Assembly: GCF_001513675.1 (NCBI RefSeq)
Contig: NZ_CP013859.1
Coordinates: forward strand, 2,977,081-3,041,080
Source: Microbacterium sp. XT11
GTDB lineage: Bacteria; Actinomycetota; Actinomycetes; Actinomycetales; Microbacteriaceae
Length of the DNA stretch: 64,000 nucleotides
Reading direction: 5' to 3'
The notes under the pieces are model-generated. The model searched no databases and was not told the DNA's origin. It saw nothing but the letters and a program-made list of their open reading frames with translations. This document shows positions 59,928 through 64,000 of this stretch, piece by piece. Numbering within the stretch: position 1 is the first letter of the stretch; each line of letters opens with the position of its first letter. A program made the translations under genes and the position numbers.

Positions 59928-62900
59928 TGGGCTGGAACAACCCGCCTCTGTCGTGGTCGGAGCTGGAACGAACCCTGAGCGGCAGGAAGCCCGTCGAGCG
60001 GCCGCCCTCCGCCGAGCCGGGAGAACGCCGCGACGCCGGCCCCACGAGCAGACGGCGGCAGTCTCCTCCGCCACTGGAGGTGGTCCGTCCAGAGGATCCC
60101 GTCCCCTACGCCGAACTGCATGCGCACTCGACGTACTCGTTCCTCGACGGCGCTTCCTCTCCCGTCGAGCTCCTCGTCGAGGCCGAGCGCCTGGGTCTCA
60201 CGGCACTCGCCCTGACCGACCATGACGGGTTCTACGGCGCGGCCCGGTTCGCCGAGATGGCCGAGACCTTGAAAGTGCAGGTGCAGACGGTCTTCGGCGC
60301 CGAGCTGTCGCTCGGCCTCGACGCACCGCAGCAGGGCGCGGCCGATCCCGCCGGAGAGCATCTGCTCGTGCTCGCGAGGGGTCTGGAAGGGTATCACCGC
60401 CTCTCCGGGGCGATCACGGCAGCGCAGCTGCGCGGCGGCGAGAAAGGACGTCCGGTCTACGATCTCGACGATCTGAGCGCCAGGGCCGGTGGATGCTGGA
60501 CCATCCTCACGGGATGCCGCAAGGGAGCCGTGCGACGCGGGCTGGAAGCGGGCGACCCCGTGACCCCGCTGCGGCGGCTCATCGATCTGTTCGGGCGCGA
60601 TCACGTCGCCGTCGAGCTCTTCGACCACGGCGATCCGCTCGACACCCGCCGGAACGACGCCCTCTTCGAGGCAGCCCAGGCGCTGCGACTGCCGGTCGTG
60701 GCGACGAACAACGTGCACTACGCCGTCCCCGAGCAGGCGCGTCTCGCCGAGGCCGTCGCCGCCGTGCGGGCCGTGCGCAGCATGGATGAGCTCGACGGAT
60801 GGCTCCCCGTGCACGACGGTGCCCACCTGCGCAGCGGCGCTGAGATGACGAAGAGGTTCCGACGCTATCCCGGCGCCATCGAGCGCGGTCTGGAGCTGGC
60901 TGCGGCATCAGCCTTCCCGCTGCGACGAGCTCGGCCTGCGCTGCCGACGCAGAAGGTCCCCGAAGGCCATACGCCCATGAGCTGGCTGCGCACTCTGGTG
61001 TGGCAGGCTGTGCCCGAGAAGTACCCGCGTCTCGACGACAGAGGACGCCGCAGGATCGAGCACGAGCTGAACGTGATCGAGTCGAAGGACTTCCCGGGGT
61101 ACTTCCTCATCGTGCACGACATCGTCACGGAGGCGCGGAGACGGAAGATCCTGTGCCAGGGACGCGGATCGGCAGCGGCGAGCGCCGTCTGCTACCTGCT
61201 CGGGATCACCGCCGTCGATCCCATCCTGTACGGCCTTCCCTTCGAGAGGTTCCTCGCGAGCACGCGCGAGGAGGAGCCTGACATCGACGTGGACTTCGAC
61301 TCCGGGCGCCGGGAGGAGATCATCCAGTGGGTGTACGAGAAGTACGACCGGGATCGCGCAGCCCAGGTCGCGAACGTGATTCAGTACCGGCCGAAGAACG
61401 CCGTGCGCGACATGGCGAGGGCGTTGGGCTACTCCCCCGGCCAGCAGGACGCGTGGTCTCGGCAGGTCGACGGCTGGGGTGCCGAGATCATGGTCGACGG
61501 CGAGGACGACCTGCCCGACACGGTGCGCGAGTATGCGAATCGCCTGCTGAAGGCTCCACGGCACCTCGGCATCCACTCGGGTGGGATGGTGCTCACCGAG
61601 CGTCCCGTCGGAGAGGTCGTACCCATCGAGCATGCGCGCATGGAGGACCGCACGGTCATCCAGTGGGACAAGGACGATGCCGCATGGATGGGACTGGTGA
61701 AGTTCGATCTGCTGGGGCTGGGAATGCTCTCGGCTCTTCAGGTCTGCTTCGACCTCATCCGGGAGAGCACCGGAGAGTCCTGGACGCTGGAGACCATCCC
61801 CAAGGAGGAGCCCGCCGTCTACGACATGCTGTGCCGCGCCGATTCCATCGGGGTCTTCCAGGTGGAGTCCCGTGCGCAGATGGGCCTGCTCCCCCGCCTG
61901 CAGCCCCGCTGCTTCTACGACCTCGCGATCCAGATCGCCCTCATCCGTCCCGGTCCCATCCAGGGCGGGGCGGTTCATCCGTTCGTCCGGCTCAAGATGC
62001 AGAAGGACCGCATCGATGCCGAGAACGAGCGGCGCAGCGAAACGGGAGAGCCTCCGCTCGAGATGCCCATCCCCTATCCGCATCCGCGGTTGAAGCCCGT
62101 GCTGGAGCGCACCCTCGGGGTTCCGATCTTCCAGGAGCAGCTCATCCAGATGGCGACGACGATCGGCGACTGCACTGCCGACGAGGCGGACACGCTGCGT
62201 CGGGCGATGGGGTCGAAGCGCGGCCTGGAGAAGATCGAGACCATCCGCCGACAGCTCTACGAGGGCATGGCGAGGCACGGGCTCTCCGCCGAGCAGTCCG
62301 ACCGGATCTATGCGCAGATCCAGGCGTTCTCGAATTTCGGTTTCGCGGAGTCCCATTCCCTGTCGTTCGCCCTGCTCGTCTATGCCAGCTCGTGGCTGAA
62401 GCTGCACTACCCCGCGGCCTTCCTCGCCGGTCTGCTGCGTTCTCAGCCCATGGGCTTCTACTCCGCCTCGACCCTGACCGCCGACGCCCGCCGGCACGGC
62501 GTCACCGTGCTCCGACCGGATCTGCATGCCTCAGCGGCGGTCGACACCCTCGAACCGCTCGGCGAGGAGCGTGCGGCCACGGGAATGCGGAGCTGCCTTC
62601 TGCAGGTCGATCCTCCGCCGAAGACGCGGTTCGATCGTGACGCGCCCGACGAGTCGGCGGCGCATCGTCGTGACGGAGCCTATGCGGTGCGGCTGGGGCT
62701 CGCGGGAGTGCGCGGCATCGGCGAGGCGCTCGCCGAACGCATCGTGACCGAGCGTGAGGAGCGCGGGCCGTTCCGCGACCTCAACGACCTCGTGCGTCGC
62801 ACCGATGCGACCGCCGCGCACCTCGAGTCCCTCGCCACGGCCGGCGCCTTCGAATGCCTGGGGCTGAGCAGGCGAGAGGCGATCTGGCTCGCGGGAGCGG

Positions 62901-63385
62901 CTGCTGAGGACCGCGCGCGCTTCCTGCCGGGGACGACGGTGGCCGTGCAGCCTCCGCTGTTCCCGGATCAGTCGGGTTACGAGCGGCTTGCCGCTGATCT
63001 CTGGGCGACCGGGGTGTCCACCGACGACCACCCGATGACCCATTTCCGCTCGCAACTGCATGAGCGCGGCGTGATCACGTCCGACCGCCTGCGCACCCAT
63101 GAGACCGGAAGGAGGGTCGAGGTCGCCGGCCTGGTCACCCACCGTCAGCGCCCGGAGACCGCGGCCGGGGTGACATTCCTCAATCTCGAAGACGAGCATG
63201 GCCTGATCAACGTGATCTGCTCGACCGGAGTGTGGACGCGCTATCGTCGAGCGGCCCGCACGTCGCCGGCGCTGATCGTCCGAGGCATCCTGGAGCGCTC
63301 GGCGGAGGGCGTCGTCAACATCCTCGCCGATGCCTTCGAAGACCTCCGCACCGGCCTCTCCCATCAGTCACGGGACTTCCGATGA
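59927..63385 (+). CDS. dnaE2: Error-prone DNA polymerase DnaE2
   Basis: A C-family polymerase used for damage-induced mutagenesis with ImuA'-ImuB. The 1152-residue protein has a PHP domain starting YAELHAHSTYSFLDGASS (about 65), the polymerase active site EPDIDVDFDSGRREEII, and GRGSAAASAVCYLLGIT just before it. A C-terminal OB fold is present (VEVAGLVTHRQRPETAAGVTFLNLEDEHGLINV). The N-terminal 60 residues are charged. The ATG at 59927 overlaps the imuB stop (TGATG). Confidence 0.97.
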   Translation: MGWNNPPLSWSELERTLSGRKPVERPPSAEPGERRDAGPTSRRRQSPPPLEVVRPEDPVPYAELHAHSTYSFLDGASSPVELLVEAERLGLTALALTDHDGFYGAARFAEMAETLKVQVQTVFGAELSLGLDAPQQGAADPAGEHLLVLARGLEGYHRLSGAITAAQLRGGEKGRPVYDLDDLSARAGGCWTILTGCRKGAVRRGLEAGDPVTPLRRLIDLFGRDHVAVELFDHGDPLDTRRNDALFEAAQALRLPVVATNNVHYAVPEQARLAEAVAAVRAVRSMDELDGWLPVHDGAHLRSGAEMTKRFRRYPGAIERGLELAAASAFPLRRARPALPTQKVPEGHTPMSWLRTLVWQAVPEKYPRLDDRGRRRIEHELNVIESKDFPGYFLIVHDIVTEARRRKILCQGRGSAAASAVCYLLGITAVDPILYGLPFERFLASTREEEPDIDVDFDSGRREEIIQWVYEKYDRDRAAQVANVIQYRPKNAVRDMARALGYSPGQQDAWSRQVDGWGAEIMVDGEDDLPDTVREYANRLLKAPRHLGIHSGGMVLTERPVGEVVPIEHARMEDRTVIQWDKDDAAWMGLVKFDLLGLGMLSALQVCFDLIRESTGESWTLETIPKEEPAVYDMLCRADSIGVFQVESRAQMGLLPRLQPRCFYDLAIQIALIRPGPIQGGAVHPFVRLKMQKDRIDAENERRSETGEPPLEMPIPYPHPRLKPVLERTLGVPIFQEQLIQMATTIGDCTADEADTLRRAMGSKRGLEKIETIRRQLYEGMARHGLSAEQSDRIYAQIQAFSNFGFAESHSLSFALLVYASSWLKLHYPAAFLAGLLRSQPMGFYSASTLTADARRHGVTVLRPDLHASAAVDTLEPLGEERAATGMRSCLLQVDPPPKTRFDRDAPDESAAHRRDGAYAVRLGLAGVRGIGEALAERIVTEREERGPFRDLNDLVRRTDATAAHLESLATAGAFECLGLSRREAIWLAGAAAEDRARFLPGTTVAVQPPLFPDQSGYERLAADLWATGVSTDDHPMTHFRSQLHERGVITSDRLRTHETGRRVEVAGLVTHRQRPETAAGVTFLNLEDEHGLINVICSTGVWTRYRRAARTSPALIVRGILERSAEGVVNILADAFEDLRTGLSHQSRDFR

Positions 63386-63399
63386 CCCGGCTCGGCCGC

Positions 63400-63783
63400 T
63401 TACCAGATGCGCTGCGGAGGTTCCTCGGGCGAACGGTCGGTTCCGCCCCACCGGTCGGCCTCGGCCTTCGCCGCTTCCACCGCGGCATCAGCACCGAGCA
63501 ACGCCGCCTTCGCTCCTGTCGCCGGCTGCTGCTCAGGCGCCACCGTCAGCACCGTGTGCGCACCGTGTCCGCCGATCGTCACCGTGCATTCCAGCACACG
63601 CCCGAGCCAGCGCGCGGCATCCGTCTGCGCGTCCTCGGCCCGGCGGTAGCGGATCCCGGTGTCCAGGTCGACGACAGCCATCACGACCGGAGCCCTGGTC
63701 TCCGGATCCGTCACCTCGATGACCTCGACGCGGTGCCCCTGGGCGATCGCGAGCTGCGCGTTGAGCGCGAGCTTCCTGTCCAT
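63400..63783 (-). CDS. Small protein of unknown function
   Basis: A 127-residue soluble protein. It begins MDRKLALNAQLAIAQGHRVEVIEV, has a beta-rich middle (PVVMAVVDLDTGIRYRRAED, CTVTIGGHGAHTVLTVAPE) and an Ala/Glu-rich C-terminal helix with ADRWGGTDRSPEEPP. I recognise no family. A TAGAGT-N6-ATG start at 63783 suggests leaderless expression. It converges with dnaE2 14 bp away. Confidence 0.65.
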   Translation of the reverse strand: MDRKLALNAQLAIAQGHRVEVIEVTDPETRAPVVMAVVDLDTGIRYRRAEDAQTDAARWLGRVLECTVTIGGHGAHTVLTVAPEQQPATGAKAALLGADAAVEAAKAEADRWGGTDRSPEEPPQRIW

Positions 63784-63789
63784 GCACCC

Positions 63790-63795
63790 ACTCTA
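63790..63795 (-). promoter_or_regulatory. Candidate leaderless -10 hexamer of the small gene at 63783
   Basis: TAGAGT, GGGTGC, then ATG on the minus strand. Confidence 0.5.
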
Positions 63796-63886
63796 CGAAT
63801 CAGCAGGGCAAAGGCAACGATCACCTCGGAACGGACACGGGCTCCACGGCCCGCCGGAACGGTGGAAAAAAGATTCGTAGATTTCT

Positions 63887-63908
63887 TTGTCCCCCAAATG
63901 GCGGACAA
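63887..63908. repeat. Inverted repeat in the right-hand intergenic region
   Basis: TTGTCC (63887-63892) and GGACAA (63903-63908) are separated by 10 bp, in an AT-richer stretch after 63783. A TATTCT hexamer follows at 63922-63927. The plus frame from GTG 63931 (or 63955) stays open to the window end, so a gene may begin here, but I cannot call its product. Confidence 0.35.
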
Positions 63909-64000
63909 GGTGGTTAAGCGATATTCTGATGTGCGTAGCGGGGGCTACAGGCTGGTGACTGGGGATCAGCCGTCGAGCGCAGCGAGATCTTCGCCGCCTC

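Overview
The window is a gene-dense, high-GC actinobacterial chromosome segment. Gene order and gene content point to the family Microbacteriaceae and most likely the genus Microbacterium. The evidence is: an mraZ-to-wag31 division and wall cluster with DivIVA/Wag31, SepF and YggT; a GarA-FtsR-MerR block; a PASTA kinase beside a polyprenyl synthase and an Rv2175c-type protein; an ImuA'-ImuB-DnaE2 mutasome; class II DAHP synthase; and many genes with a TANNNT hexamer about 6 nt before the start codon. I saw no tRNA, rRNA, insertion sequence, prophage, CRISPR array or replication origin. It looks like conserved core chromosome with a few accessory modules.

Layout. 1-529: 3' part of a DUF3043 membrane protein. 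624-8440 (minus): dnaE1, a membrane protein of unknown function, hisD, nrdR, pyrD. 8537-9109: a GNAT acetyltransferase. 9146-11678: a three-gene surface or lipid-associated module (DUF6230, DUF6114, Pro-rich secreted protein) divergent from a TetR regulator, with a palindromic operator over the shared promoter. 11675-29480 (minus): the division and cell wall locus, transcribed mraZ-rsmH-ftsL-ftsI-murF-mraY-murD-ftsW-murG-murC-ftsQ-ftsZ-yggS-sepF-yggT-wag31-lspA-rluD; no murE is present between ftsI and murF. 29743-42559: DUF3040, polyprenyl diphosphate synthase, Rv2175c-like DNA-binding protein, LysM wall protein, PASTA Ser/Thr kinase, a secreted phytase-esterase-like protein, DAHP synthase, PlsC-type acyltransferase, FadD15-type acyl-CoA ligase and peptide deformylase. 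This resembles the idsA2-Rv2175c-pknL-aroG-fadD15 neighbourhood of Mycobacterium tuberculosis. 42559-48754: a MinD-like ATPase with a long acidic N-terminus, pyruvate carboxylase and a ParA protein. 48841-52832: two MerR regulators (one FtsR-like), GarA, a CopC protein and dihydrolipoyl dehydrogenase. 52904-55893: an overlapping operon of type III polyketide synthase, methyltransferase and flavin monooxygenase, the best candidate for specialised metabolism here. 56093-57439: CYTH protein, small protein and A24 prepilin peptidase. 57595-63385: the SOS-type mutasome imuA'-imuB-dnaE2 behind a LexA-box-like site. 63400-63783: an unknown small protein.

How it works together. Most of the window makes and divides the cell envelope: lipid II synthesis (murC/D/F/G, mraY), septal synthesis (ftsW, ftsI, ftsL, ftsQ), Z-ring assembly and anchoring (ftsZ, sepF), polar growth (wag31), wall-sensing phosphorylation (PASTA kinase, GarA, Rv2175c-like) and regulators with a known link to division genes (mraZ, ftsR). 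A second theme is DNA replication and damage: replicative dnaE1, whose promoter resembles the RecA-independent damage motif, and the error-prone dnaE2 cassette behind a LexA-type box. All functional calls come from reading protein motifs and gene order; no database search was run.
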